A stretch of 64,000 bases of DNA, taken from NCBI RefSeq assembly GCF_029892565.1, contig NZ_JARXVH010000009.1, positions 248,001-312,000 on the forward strand, in the 5' to 3' direction. The notes beneath the pieces are model-generated. The model saw nothing but the letters and a program-made list of their open reading frames with translations. It was not told where the DNA came from and did not search any database. Source of the stretch: Streptomyces pseudovenezuelae. GTDB lineage: Bacteria > Actinomycetota > Actinomycetes > Streptomycetales > Streptomycetaceae. Positions 16,493-25,411 of this stretch are shown piece after piece. Numbering within the stretch: the stretch's first letter is position 1; every line of letters begins with the position of its first letter. The position numbers and the translations under genes were made by a program.

Positions 16493-17283
16493 GCCGGGGG
16501 GCGACGGAGATGTTCACACGCAGGGAACGACAGGCCGGGCGGAGCGCCGGGCAGAGCGAGGAACCGGGGCCGTACTGGAAGCAGCGCTCCTGGCAGGTGT
16601 CGGCCGGGTTCCTCGGCATCGTGTTCGTGGTGGGCGGGATCGCCGCGCTCACCTCCGGTCCGGGCGACCAGGACGACCGGGGGAGCCAGGTGACCGTCGA
16701 GGGGCCGCTGTCCGGGGACCCGGCGCCGGCGAACGGCCGGCCACGGGGCTGCCGTACCGACGACAGCGCGGGCGACGCGCTGCCCGAGGCCGCGCCGAAG
16801 GACGTTGAGTGGCGCCCGCTCGGCGTCTCGCGCGTGCCCGTGTCCGGCACGGCCGGACCCACCCGGATCGAGAAGAACCTGTGGTGGTGCTTCGCGCACA
16901 CACCCACCGGCGCCGCGCTGGCCGCCCACGTCATCCCCTCCCAGATGAGCGGGTCCGGCTGGCGCACGGTCGCCGGGCAGCAGGTCGTCGCCGGGCGGGG
17001 ACGCGATCTGTTCGAGTTCACCCGCGCCACCGTCCAGGACACCGACGTACCCGACGGCAGCACGCCGGTCGCCTCGTACGCGGGCTTCACCGTCACCTCG
17101 TACACGACCGAGGCGGCGACCGTGCGGCTGCTCATGAAGACCGACCAGGGCTATGCGGCGACCGCCATCGCGCTGCGCTGGAGCGGCGGCGACTGGAAGG
17201 TACTGCCGGGCGAGGACGGCTCCCTGCACTCGAAGGTGTCCACCGTCCAGGGCCCCGGCGGCTTCGTCCTGTGGGGGAGCTGA
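16489..17283 (+). CDS. Bitopic membrane protein of the T4SS operon (possibly VirB8/TcpC-like)
   Basis: A 264-residue protein. A basic cytoplasmic N-terminus leads to one TM helix (about 35-55, VSAGFLGIVFVVGGIAAL). The exterior region of about 205 residues ends in strands such as YAATAIALRWSGGDWKVLPG. That alpha/beta ending is typical of the NTF2-like VirB8/TcpC domain of Gram-positive conjugation systems, but similarity is by topology and feel only. Starts are possible at GTG 16489 (overlapping the previous stop) or ATG 16510 (GGAG just upstream). Confidence in the gene is high and in the VirB8 analogy low. Confidence 0.7.
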   Translation: MSRGATEMFTRRERQAGRSAGQSEEPGPYWKQRSWQVSAGFLGIVFVVGGIAALTSGPGDQDDRGSQVTVEGPLSGDPAPANGRPRGCRTDDSAGDALPEAAPKDVEWRPLGVSRVPVSGTAGPTRIEKNLWWCFAHTPTGAALAAHVIPSQMSGSGWRTVAGQQVVAGRGRDLFEFTRATVQDTDVPDGSTPVASYAGFTVTSYTTEAATVRLLMKTDQGYAATAIALRWSGGDWKVLPGEDGSLHSKVSTVQGPGGFVLWGS

Positions 17284-17284
17284 C

Positions 17285-18508
17285 ATGGCCTGCTCGTCCG
17301 GCAACCCCGCCGTCGACCTGGCGCTGAGCTTCTTCAGTTTTCTCGGCGACCCCATCGGGACCATCATCAACCTGATCGCGAAGACCATCCTCGCGGGCGC
17401 GGTCGCCGCGTTCGCGGCACTGGCCGAGGGCGTCCCTAGCCTGGACAACACGGACTCCTCGAAGCAGATCGGCGACCAGACCTACTGGCTCGTGGTCTAT
17501 CTCGCGGTCGGCTCGCTGCTGTTCGCCGCCGCCCGCATGGCCATCGAGCGCAGGGGCGACGCGGGCAGGACCGCGCTGAAGGGCATCCTGCGGGTCATTC
17601 TCGTCTCGGGCGCCGCCACCACGGTCTTCACGGCGGCCATCGCCGTGGCGGACGGCTTCTCCGAGCACCTGCTGAACCTGGGGGTGAAGGCCAACCTGGA
17701 GAACGTCGGCGCCTGTTCGGGTGGCGGCGACATCGAGTCCTTCCTGTTGCTGGTCCTCGCCTTCCTGCTGCTGATCTCCGGGATCCTGCACACGGTCCTG
17801 ATGTACATCCGGCTCGGCGTCATGATCCTGCTTCTCGGCACCCTCCCGCTGGCCGCCGCGGCCTCGATGACGGACTGGGGGGCCGGCTGGTGGCGCAAGC
17901 ACGTCGGCTGGCTGATCGCCTGGGTCCTCTACAAACCCGCGGTCGGTCTCGTGCTGTACGCGGGCTCGGCTTTGCTCACCAGTCAGGACGACAAGCACGG
18001 CAACACGGCGGGCGAACGCATCGCCGGCATCGGCCTGATGCTGCTGTCAGCCGTCGCGCTGCCCGCACTGCTGAAGGTCATCGTGCCCGCCACCGCGGCC
18101 ATCGGCACCGGCGACGGCATGTCCGCCCTGGGCGGGGCAGCGAGCAGCTTCGCGACCGGAGCGGTCCAGTTCGCCGCCATGAGCGGCGGCTCCGGCGGGG
18201 GCATGGGCCCGCGGGGCGCGTCCGGATCGGGCGGTGCCTCCGGTTCCGGCGGCTCCGCCGGCGCGGGCGGACAGCCGGGCTCGACCGGACAGGGCGGCAC
18301 GAACGGCGGTGCCGCGGGAGGCGGCCGGACCGGTGCCGGGGCCGGGGCGGGCGCCGGAGCCGCCGGTGCCGGGACCGAGGCCGCCGCGGCCATGGGCGGA
18401 CCCGCCGGTATCGCCATCCTCGCGGCGGTGGCCGTGTCACAGGCAGCCGCCGGAACCATCAGCGGCGCCGTCGAGGGCGCCGACGGCGAGAAGGGCAACA
18501 ACACCTGA
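17285..18508 (+). CDS. Polytopic membrane protein, VirB6/TrbL-like
   Basis: A 407-residue protein. It begins one nucleotide after the preceding stop. About six TM helices lie between residues 30 and 270 (AGAVAAFAALAEGV; YWLVVYLAVGSLLFAAARMA; FLLLVLAFLLLISGILHTVL; MILLLGTLPLAAAASM; GLMLLSAVALPALLKVIV). The central W-rich loop (TDWGAGWWRKHVGW) is typical of the TrbL/VirB6 channel family. The C-terminal 130 residues are a Gly/Ala/Ser/Thr low-complexity tail ending in a hydrophobic patch. VirB6 proteins form the inner-membrane pore of type IV secretion systems. Three tandem 19-bp repeats follow directly. Confidence 0.82.
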   Translation: MACSSGNPAVDLALSFFSFLGDPIGTIINLIAKTILAGAVAAFAALAEGVPSLDNTDSSKQIGDQTYWLVVYLAVGSLLFAAARMAIERRGDAGRTALKGILRVILVSGAATTVFTAAIAVADGFSEHLLNLGVKANLENVGACSGGGDIESFLLLVLAFLLLISGILHTVLMYIRLGVMILLLGTLPLAAAASMTDWGAGWWRKHVGWLIAWVLYKPAVGLVLYAGSALLTSQDDKHGNTAGERIAGIGLMLLSAVALPALLKVIVPATAAIGTGDGMSALGGAASSFATGAVQFAAMSGGSGGGMGPRGASGSGGASGSGGSAGAGGQPGSTGQGGTNGGAAGGGRTGAGAGAGAGAAGAGTEAAAAMGGPAGIAILAAVAVSQAAAGTISGAVEGADGEKGNNT

Positions 18509-18513
18509 CCCGG

Positions 18514-18571
18514 GGGCGGTGAGTCATCCGCCGGGCGGTGAGCCATCTGCCGGGGCGGTGAGCCACCTGCC
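18514..18571 (+). repeat. Three 19-bp tandem repeats in the VirB6-PrgI/VirB4 gap
   Basis: Units at 18514-18532, 18533-18551 and 18553-18571 share GGGCGGTGAG..CA.C.GCC with one to four differences. The near two-helical-turn spacing would place a repeated protein-binding site on one face of the DNA. Confidence 0.8.
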
Positions 18572-18619
18572 ACGCGCCCGCCCCCTGTCACGCACCCACC
18601 GCCCGCCCCACCCGGAGCC

Positions 18620-18659
18620 GCCGCCGAACTCCCCCCTCCCCTCCCGGGAGTTCGGCGGC
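18620..18659 (+). terminator. Hairpin (attenuator or terminator) before the VirB4 genes
   Basis: Perfect 14-bp stem: GCCGCCGAACTCCC at 18620-18633 pairs with 18646-18659 across a 12-nt C/T loop. No U-tract follows, so an mRNA-processing or attenuation element is as likely as a terminator. Confidence 0.5.
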
Positions 18660-18710
18660 CTCCCCCGCTCCTCGCACACCTCAAGCCACTCAGGAAGGGA
18701 ACCGGACCTC

Positions 18711-20204
18711 ATGTCCACGCAAGCCGTCACTCATCCGACCTACGGGAACTGGCGCCGGCCACGCCGGGCGGGGCTCGGTCCGCTCGGTCTGGTCGGCACC
18801 TTCGTCGTCTTCGGCGGACTCGTCATCACCCTGCTCGCGTCGCTGATCTCGCTGTACGCCGCGCTGACCGTGCTCGTGCCGGTCGTGCTGTTCCTGATCC
18901 CGCTGGCCATCCGCACCCAGGACGGCCGCAACGTCTACCAGCTGCTCACCCTGCGCATCGGCTGGTGGCGCCGGAAGGCGAAGGGCGCCCACCTCTACGT
19001 CTCGGGGCCGCTGTCCGCCCGCCCCGGTGGCCGCTTCCGCCCGCCGGGCCTGCTGAACAAGGTCACCGCGACCGAGGGCCGGGACGCCTACGACCGGCCC
19101 TTCGGCGTCCTGCACCACCCCAACCGCAACCTGTACACGATCGTCCTCGGCTGCGATCCCGACGGCGGTTCCCTCATCGACCCGGACCAGGTCGACATCT
19201 GGGTCGCGCTGTGGGGCGAGTGGCTGGCCCGGCTGGCCCACGAACCCGGCCTGCGCGGCGCCTCCGTGATCGTGGAGACCGCCCCCGACACGGGCACCCG
19301 GCTCGCCAACGAGGTGCTCCCCCGCATCCACGCCGACGCCCCGCCCGCCGCCCGCGCGGTCATGGAGGAGGTCGTCGAGCGCTATCCGACCGCCTCCTCC
19401 GAGATGCACACCTACGTCTCCCTCACCTACGGCGTCCCGGCCGGCCAGAAGCGCAAGCGGGACGACGTGATCACCGACCTCGCCATCCGCATCCCGGGCC
19501 TGCTCAGCGGGCTCGTCGCGGCCGGCGGCGGCTCCGCGTATCCGCTGACGGCCGAGCGGATCGCCGAGGTGGTCCGGGTCGCCTACGATCCCTCGGTCGC
19601 CGCCGACGTCCTCAACGCCCGTGCCCAGCACGGCGGAACGGGCCTGGAGTGGGACGACGCGGGCCCCGCCGCCGCCGTCGAGACCGTGAGCAGCTACCAG
19701 CACGACTCGGGGGTGTCCCGGACCTGGCTGATGACCCTGGCGCCCCGCGGCACCGTACGGTCCTCGGTGCTGCGGGGCATGCTGGAGGCGGCTCCCGGCA
19801 CCCGCCGCAAGCGGGTCGCGCTGGTCTACCGGACCATCGACCCGGCCACCTCGGCCCGGATCGTCGAGGCGGACCGGCGCAGCGCCCAGTTCATGGCGAC
19901 CTCCGGCAAGGGCATGGTGCAGGCGCGCGCGGCCTCCGAGGTGCGGGCGGCGGAACAGACCGCGACGGAGGAGGCGGCGGGCGCGGGGCTCGTGGAGTTC
20001 TCGCTGATGCTGACGGTCACCGTCGACACGGCACAGGAACTCGCCGACGCGAGTGTCGCCGTACGGAATCTGACCGCGGCCTCCCGGGTGCTGATGCGGC
20101 CCGCGGACCGGATGCAGGCGGCGGCTTTCAGCTGCACCCTGCCCGCCGGGATCCTCCCGTGGGAACAGACCCTCGTCCCGCACGAGTTGCAGGAGGCACT
20201 GTGA
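18711..20204 (+). CDS. PrgI/VirB4 N-terminal-half protein (SCO6880-family)
   Basis: A 497-residue protein. Two close TM helices (about 25-66; GLVGTFVVFGGLVITLLASL, then ALTVLVPVVLFLIPLA) form a PrgI-like unit. A large soluble region follows that resembles the N-terminal CagE/TrbE/VirB domain of VirB4 ATPases (for example VIVETAPDTGTRLANE and RTWLMTLAPRG). There is no Walker A motif. The ATPase half is encoded separately by the next gene, whose GTG overlaps this stop. I know this type in Streptomyces as the SCO6880 family, associated with conjugation-like loci. The ATG has AGGAAGGG 13 nt upstream. Confidence 0.82.
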   Translation: MSTQAVTHPTYGNWRRPRRAGLGPLGLVGTFVVFGGLVITLLASLISLYAALTVLVPVVLFLIPLAIRTQDGRNVYQLLTLRIGWWRRKAKGAHLYVSGPLSARPGGRFRPPGLLNKVTATEGRDAYDRPFGVLHHPNRNLYTIVLGCDPDGGSLIDPDQVDIWVALWGEWLARLAHEPGLRGASVIVETAPDTGTRLANEVLPRIHADAPPAARAVMEEVVERYPTASSEMHTYVSLTYGVPAGQKRKRDDVITDLAIRIPGLLSGLVAAGGGSAYPLTAERIAEVVRVAYDPSVAADVLNARAQHGGTGLEWDDAGPAAAVETVSSYQHDSGVSRTWLMTLAPRGTVRSSVLRGMLEAAPGTRRKRVALVYRTIDPATSARIVEADRRSAQFMATSGKGMVQARAASEVRAAEQTATEEAAGAGLVEFSLMLTVTVDTAQELADASVAVRNLTAASRVLMRPADRMQAAAFSCTLPAGILPWEQTLVPHELQEAL

Positions 20205-21895
20205 GCCGGCGGAGCCAGGAGCGGAAGGCGGAGCTGGCCGACCGGCTGGCCGAGGCGGGGAAGGTGTCCGCGAAGAAGCCGGGGAGACCCGCGAAGGCCG
20301 GCCGGCCCAAGGAGCTGTTCGTCCCGCCCCGCGGCTGGGTGGGCGCGGGCGGCGGCCGGGTCGGCTATCTGGATCCGCCGACCATGTGGCGGGCCACCAC
20401 CGTGCAGGCCTGCGGCATGTGGCCGTTCGCCGCCGGTTCGGGCTCGCCGATGACCGGAGTGCCGCTCGGGCAGCACCTCTTCACCGGCGCCACGGTCTGC
20501 GGCGACCCGCTGAACTGGTTCACCCGGGCCCGCTACATCTCCAACCCCTCCCTGTTCATGCTCGGCATGCCGGGCCTCGGCAAGTCCACCCTCGTCAACC
20601 GGATGCTGATCGGGCTCGCCGCGACCGGTGTCGTCCCGCTGGTGCTCGGCGACCTCAAGCCCGACTACGCCGACACCGTCCGCGCGCTCGGCGGCCAGGT
20701 CATCTCCATCGGGCGCGGCCGGGGCGGCATCAACGTCCTGGACCCGGGCGCGATGGGCGCGGCGGCGGCGAGGATCGGCGGCCAGGCCGGCGACGTACTG
20801 ATGGCCGAGGCGCACGGCCGGGTGCTGAACATGGTCGCCGCCCTCATCACCATCGTGCGCGGCCGGCCCATGGACGACCACGAGCAGTCCGTGCTCTCCG
20901 CCGTCCTGCACCACCTGCGCGAACGCACCGTCGCCGGCCGTCCCGTGCTGCTGCCCGACGTGCTGCGGGTCCTCACCGAGGGCCCCGACCGGGTGCGCGC
21001 GGTCACCCTCGACCGCGGCGACGACACCCGCTACCGGGACGCCGTCGACCCGCTGCACCGCTCGCTGCTCGGCATCCTCGACGGCCCGCTCGGCGACACC
21101 TTCGCCTCCGAGACGTCCACCCACATCGACCCGGACGCGCCCGCCGTGTGCATCGACATCTCCGGCATCGGCGAGGCCGACACCCAGCTGACCGCCGCCG
21201 CGATGCTCGCCGCCTGGTCCGACGGGCTCGGCACGGTGGCCGCCTCGCACGCCCTCGCGGACGCGGGCCTCGCCCCCCGGCGCTGGTTCTTCACCGTGCT
21301 CGACGAGCTGTGGCGCCCGCTGCGCGCCGCCACCGGCATCGTCGACCGCATCGACGCGCTCACCCGCCTCAACCGCTCCCTCGGCCTCGGCGACGCCAAG
21401 ATCACCCACACCCTCAAGGACGCCGAGGCCCTCGGCACCGACGCCGACCGCGCCAAGGCGCGCGGCTTCGTGGAGCGGGCCGGGATGGTCGTGTGCGCGG
21501 GTCTGCCCAAGGCGGAGATGGAGGACCTGGGCAAGATCGTGGGCCTGTCCAGGCGCGAGATCGAACTCGTGTCGTCGTGGTCCTCGCCCCCGGGCTGGGG
21601 TGTCAACGGCGACAACGAGGAACCGCCCGGCCGCGGCCGCTTCCTCATCAAGGTCGGCGGCCGCCCCGGCATCCCCATCAAGGTCGCGATCACCGAGGCC
21701 GAGCGTCACCTGCACAACACCAACCTCCGCTGGACGACCAACGAGGAAGCCGTCGAACGGGCCACGGCCCTCGCCGCGGGACAGGTCGCACGGGCTTCCC
21801 AGGAGGGGGCGTACGTCCTTCCCGCCCAGGAGGAGGCTTACGACCGTCCCGGCGCCGCCGATCCGGAGGCCGCGGCGGGAAGGCGGACCGCATGA
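20201..21895 (+). CDS. VirB4-like ATPase (catalytic half)
   Basis: A 564-residue P-loop ATPase. Walker A is GMPGLGKST (122-130). VPLVLGDLKPDYADTV lies about 30 residues after Walker A. A Walker B-like FFTVLDELWRP sits near residue 365. The later region includes ITHTLKDAEAL and FLIKVGGRPGIPIKV. There are no TM helices. Together with the preceding PrgI/VirB4-N protein it makes one VirB4 equivalent, the motor for machine assembly and substrate transport. Both ends overlap neighbours by 4 nt (GTGA upstream, ATGA downstream), so stoichiometric coupled translation is likely. Confidence 0.88.
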   Translation: MSRRSQERKAELADRLAEAGKVSAKKPGRPAKAGRPKELFVPPRGWVGAGGGRVGYLDPPTMWRATTVQACGMWPFAAGSGSPMTGVPLGQHLFTGATVCGDPLNWFTRARYISNPSLFMLGMPGLGKSTLVNRMLIGLAATGVVPLVLGDLKPDYADTVRALGGQVISIGRGRGGINVLDPGAMGAAAARIGGQAGDVLMAEAHGRVLNMVAALITIVRGRPMDDHEQSVLSAVLHHLRERTVAGRPVLLPDVLRVLTEGPDRVRAVTLDRGDDTRYRDAVDPLHRSLLGILDGPLGDTFASETSTHIDPDAPAVCIDISGIGEADTQLTAAAMLAAWSDGLGTVAASHALADAGLAPRRWFFTVLDELWRPLRAATGIVDRIDALTRLNRSLGLGDAKITHTLKDAEALGTDADRAKARGFVERAGMVVCAGLPKAEMEDLGKIVGLSRREIELVSSWSSPPGWGVNGDNEEPPGRGRFLIKVGGRPGIPIKVAITEAERHLHNTNLRWTTNEEAVERATALAAGQVARASQEGAYVLPAQEEAYDRPGAADPEAAAGRRTA

Positions 21896-23682
21896 GCGCC
21901 CCGCGCGGCGGCGACATCAACGAGCAGTTGCCCTGGGCGCTCACCGCGATCGCCTGCGGTGGCCTGGTCCTGTTCCTCGGCGCCTGGTCCGGCGGCACCC
22001 TCGGCGCCGGAATCGCCGGGTACGGCTGGGACGCCCCGCCGTTCGCCCTGTCCACCCTCGTCCGGCTGACCTCCGACGGGCCGGACGCCCTGTGGCCCGG
22101 GGTGCCGGCCGCCGTCGTCTACGCCGGCATGCTCGGCCTGCTGGCGCTCTTCTCGATCCCCGTCGGACTCGTCCTGGCCGTCCTCCTGAGGCGCGCCGAC
22201 CGCCCCAAGGGCCTCGCCGGCCGCCGCGAACTCGCCGCCATGTGTCCCAGGGGCATCGCGGCCCGGGCCCGCGAGCTGCGCCCGACCCTCAAGGGCCGCG
22301 AGCGGCTGCACCCGGACGAGACCGGCAACCTCCTCGGCGATCTCGCCCCCAACGGCCCTGAGCTGCGCAGCAGTTACGAGGACGTGGAGCTCGACCTGAT
22401 GGCGCCCCGGGCCGGCAAGTCCACCGGCATCGCCGTCCCCCGGGTGCTGCGCGCCCAGGGCGCCGTGCTGCTCACCTCGAACAAGTCCGACGTGTACGCC
22501 GTCACCCGCGCCGAGCGCGAAAAGGCGGGCACGGTATGGACGTTCGACCCGCAAGGCATCGCGCACAGCCCGCGCGCCATGTGGTGGGACCTGCTCAGCG
22601 AGTGCCACACCACCGAGGGCGCCCGCCGGCTGGCCGGCCACTTCGTGGCGTCCGTCAACGACGACACCGCGAAGAAGGACTTCTGGATCTCGGCCGCCCA
22701 GAACACCCTCACCGCCCTCTTCCTGGCCGCCGCCCGCAGCGGCTCCGCGGTCACCGACCTGCTCGGCTGGCTGGCCGACCCCGCCGACCGCACGCCGGTC
22801 GACCTGCTGCGCGACCACGGACTGGTCGCGATGGCCGAGCAGTTGCAGGGCACGGTCCGTGGCGCGGTGGAGACCCGGGACGGCATCTTCGAGACCGCCC
22901 GCCAGACCGTCTCCTGCCTGCTCGACCCGGAGATCCTCGCCTGGGTCACCCCCGACCCCGCGCTGCCCGAGTTCCGCCCCGAGCGGCACGTCCTGGGCAC
23001 GGACACCCTCTATCTGCTGTCCAAGGACGGCGGCGGCTCCGCGGCCGGCGTCATCGCGGGCATCGCCGACGCGACGATGCGGGCGGGCGTGGTCGCCGCC
23101 GAACGGATGGGCGGCCGCCTGGACCCGCCTCTCACAGCCGTCCTCGACGAGGCCGCCAACGTATGCCGCATCTCCGATCTGCCCGACCTCTACTCGCACT
23201 TCGGCTCGCGTGGCATCAACGTCGTGACGCTGCTGCAGAGTTACCGCCAGGGCGCCCGGGCGTGGGGCGAGCTGGGCATGGACGCGCTGTGGAGCGCGGC
23301 GACCGTCAAGCTCCTGGGCGCGGGCCTGGACGACGCCGACTTCGTCCAGAAGATCTCCACGCTGGTCGGCCAGCACGACGTGCGGACCCCGAGCATCTCC
23401 CGTGGCAGGGACGGCACTTCACGCTCGTACTCCTACCGCCAGGAGGCCGTCCTGCCGCCCGACAGGATCCGCGCCCTGCCCAAGGGCACCGCGCTCCTGC
23501 TGGCAACCGGTGTCAAACCCGCCCTGATCCGGCTGCGCCCCTGGTACAAGGAGCCCGGCGCGGGCGCCATCTCGGCGGCGGCGAAGGCGGAGTCGGCGGC
23601 CATCACCGAACGGGCGGCACGCCGTCATCCGCGGGGCGTACAGCTGTCCAAGCCGGCGTTCGCGGAGGAGTTCCGAGCGTGA
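21892..23682 (+). CDS. VirD4/TraG-family coupling ATPase
   Basis: A 596-residue protein. Two N-terminal TM helices lie at about 14-38 and 72-100. The P-loop LMAPRAGKSTGIAVP has the GKS lysine at about 176. TSNKSDVYAVTR and TVWTFDPQGI follow, as in TraG/VirD4 proteins. Walker B is TAVLDEAANV at about 413-422. NVVTLLQSYRQGARAWG and the C-terminal motor elements complete a TraG/TraD type IV coupling protein. It is membrane-bound and would select substrates for the channel. No relaxase that would deliver DNA to it is encoded nearby. Its 3' end overlaps the convergent DUF418 gene by 80 nt. Confidence 0.9.
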   Translation: MSAPRGGDINEQLPWALTAIACGGLVLFLGAWSGGTLGAGIAGYGWDAPPFALSTLVRLTSDGPDALWPGVPAAVVYAGMLGLLALFSIPVGLVLAVLLRRADRPKGLAGRRELAAMCPRGIAARARELRPTLKGRERLHPDETGNLLGDLAPNGPELRSSYEDVELDLMAPRAGKSTGIAVPRVLRAQGAVLLTSNKSDVYAVTRAEREKAGTVWTFDPQGIAHSPRAMWWDLLSECHTTEGARRLAGHFVASVNDDTAKKDFWISAAQNTLTALFLAAARSGSAVTDLLGWLADPADRTPVDLLRDHGLVAMAEQLQGTVRGAVETRDGIFETARQTVSCLLDPEILAWVTPDPALPEFRPERHVLGTDTLYLLSKDGGGSAAGVIAGIADATMRAGVVAAERMGGRLDPPLTAVLDEAANVCRISDLPDLYSHFGSRGINVVTLLQSYRQGARAWGELGMDALWSAATVKLLGAGLDDADFVQKISTLVGQHDVRTPSISRGRDGTSRSYSYRQEAVLPPDRIRALPKGTALLLATGVKPALIRLRPWYKEPGAGAISAAAKAESAAITERAARRHPRGVQLSKPAFAEEFRA

Positions 23683-24856
23683 CGGTGCGCAGCAGCAGCT
23701 CGACGGGCCCGTACCGGACTCGCCCCATCAGTCGTGCGCCGAGGGCGAGTTGGGCGGCGTACAGCAGCACGCAGCCCGCACTGACGAGGGCGGTGCCGAC
23801 CCGGCCGTAGAGCCCGAGTCCGTACCCGGTGAACACGCACGCGAGGACGAGCGACTGGGTGAGGTAGTGGGTGAGCGACATCCGCCCGGCGGCAGCGAGC
23901 AGACGGGCGGCCCGGCCACGGGTGTCGAGCAGCAGAAGCAGAGCACAGGCGTACGCCGCCGTCAGCGCGGGCGAGGTGAGTGTCGCCACCGCCTGCCCGA
24001 CCATGAACCACCGGCCGTCCAGCGGGCCTTCGGCACAGCACGCGGTGAACACGCTGCCGACCAGACCGACCGGCAGCCACCGTACGACGACCCGCCGCAG
24101 CCAGGCCCGGTCCCGGCCCCGCCGCTCCATGAGCCCCGCCTTCGCCGCCGCGAGCCCGGCCAGGAACGCGGCCAGGATGTCGGGCGCGTAGAGCAGGTCG
24201 GCGCCGAGGTGCGCGGGGAGTTCGCCGAGGTGGGCGCCGACGACGGAGCGGAATCCGCCGCGGTACGCGTGCACGATCGGGGGCACGTGGGAGACCGGCG
24301 CGCGCGGGGTTGCCGGCACTGCCGGGTCGGTGAAGGCGAGGACGAGCAGCCCGTATCCGAGCAGCAGCACGGCCAGGGCCACGACCAGGCAGCCCGCGAT
24401 CCTCAGCGCGGCCCGCGGCCCAAGACCCCGCAGCCCGTACAGCACCAGCCCCAGGACGGCGTACGTCATCAGGATGTCGCCGGGGAAGAGCAGCACGGCG
24501 TGCGCGACGCCGAGCGCGAACAGGGCGAGCGTGCGCCGCAGATGAAGCGACGCGAAGGCGGTGCCCGCCCGCCGGGCGGCCCGCTCCTGGAGCACGAAGC
24601 TGTAGCCGAACAGGAAGGAGAACGGCAGATAGAACTCGGTGGAGACCAGCGCGGTCACCAGCCAGACGACCCCCCGGTCGAGGCCCGAGCCCCCGGCACC
24701 GCCCACCTCCCCCGCGTAAGTCCCGGCGATCATCGGGGCGTTGACCAGCAGGATGCCGAACAGGGCGAACCCGCGCAGCATGTCGACCTCGTGGACGCGC
24801 GGGGCGAGGCCGATCTCGCCCCGCCCCTGGAGGCCGCCCTCGTCCGGCGACGTCAT
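23603..24856 (-). CDS. DUF418 domain-containing integral membrane protein
   Basis: A 417-residue polytopic protein with about ten TM helices. It starts with the family hallmark EVDMLRGFALFGILLVNAP (about 22-40) and carries LSLTHYLTQSL-like residues (RMSLTHYLTQSL) in the DUF418 C-terminal domain. FLFGYSFVLQERAARR is also typical. Members resemble acyltransferase-3-like membrane proteins, but no function is proven. The start overlaps the stop of the preceding minus-strand gene (ATGA at 24853-24856). It faces the VirD4 gene tail to tail and interrupts the plus-strand secretion cluster. Confidence 0.88.
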   Translation of the reverse strand: MTSPDEGGLQGRGEIGLAPRVHEVDMLRGFALFGILLVNAPMIAGTYAGEVGGAGGSGLDRGVVWLVTALVSTEFYLPFSFLFGYSFVLQERAARRAGTAFASLHLRRTLALFALGVAHAVLLFPGDILMTYAVLGLVLYGLRGLGPRAALRIAGCLVVALAVLLLGYGLLVLAFTDPAVPATPRAPVSHVPPIVHAYRGGFRSVVGAHLGELPAHLGADLLYAPDILAAFLAGLAAAKAGLMERRGRDRAWLRRVVVRWLPVGLVGSVFTACCAEGPLDGRWFMVGQAVATLTSPALTAAYACALLLLLDTRGRAARLLAAAGRMSLTHYLTQSLVLACVFTGYGLGLYGRVGTALVSAGCVLLYAAQLALGARLMGRVRYGPVELLLRTVTLGTPPRTPAWTAVRPADDGVPPVR

Positions 24857-25245
24857 GGCGACACCACCACCGAGGTGCCGAAGGCCACGGTGGACGACAG
24901 GAACCACCCGAACGCGGGCGCCAGCAGATGCCGTACGTCCCAAAGCCGGGCCGAGGCGGGCCGGTTGCGCACGTAGACCACAGGGACTCGCTCACCGACC
25001 GGCGGCAGCCCGCACAGCGACCCGTACCTCCCGGGATCCAGGACGGCGGCGCGCCCGAGGTGATCGCAGAACACCACGACCCCGCCGAGCCGCCCGTCGA
25101 CCGGCACCCACGCCGTCACGACCCCGATCGCCCGCAGCCCGCGCACGCGCAGCCGCAGCGCCGTCACGCCGGCCCGCAGCCCCATCCACAGAAACCCCAG
25201 CCCCAGCCCGGCGAACAGCGCAGGCAGCACCGACCACGCCTCCAT
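24853..25245 (-). CDS. Small membrane protein, DUF3592-like
   Basis: A 130-residue protein. An N-terminal TM helix (about 6-30), a central beta-rich domain (AIGVVTAWVPVDGRLGGVVV, then VPVVYVRNRPASARLW) and a C-terminal TM helix (about 108-128) give the layout of DUF3592 proteins. Translational coupling to the DUF418 gene suggests a two-gene operon. Function is unknown. Confidence 0.65.
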   Translation of the reverse strand: MEAWSVLPALFAGLGLGFLWMGLRAGVTALRLRVRGLRAIGVVTAWVPVDGRLGGVVVFCDHLGRAAVLDPGRYGSLCGLPPVGERVPVVYVRNRPASARLWDVRHLLAPAFGWFLSSTVAFGTSVVVSP

Positions 25246-25335
25246 AAAGCCAAACCCCCTTCAGCGGGCTTCATCGGGCGTACGCCCGTCCCGCGCACAA
25301 CGGCTGCCGGGCACCGCGTGGTTCACACCCGCGCT

Positions 25336-25365
25336 TGAACCGCCGTACGCAGCAGGCCCGTTGTG
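25336..25365 (+). promoter_or_regulatory. SigL-type ECF promoter, copy 2 (NlpC gene)
   Basis: TGAACC, 17 nt, CGTTGTG. The -10 ends 46 nt before ATG 25412. Confidence 0.7.
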
Positions 25366-25411
25366 TGAGCGCACCGACCGGGAGTCACCTTCGAAGGGAG
25401 CTTCGGCCCAG

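Noticed and set aside
18514..18571. CRISPR array or clt transfer locus
   Set aside because: Repeats are contiguous without spacers, there are only three, and they lack the 8-bp TRS motif known from Streptomyces plasmids.
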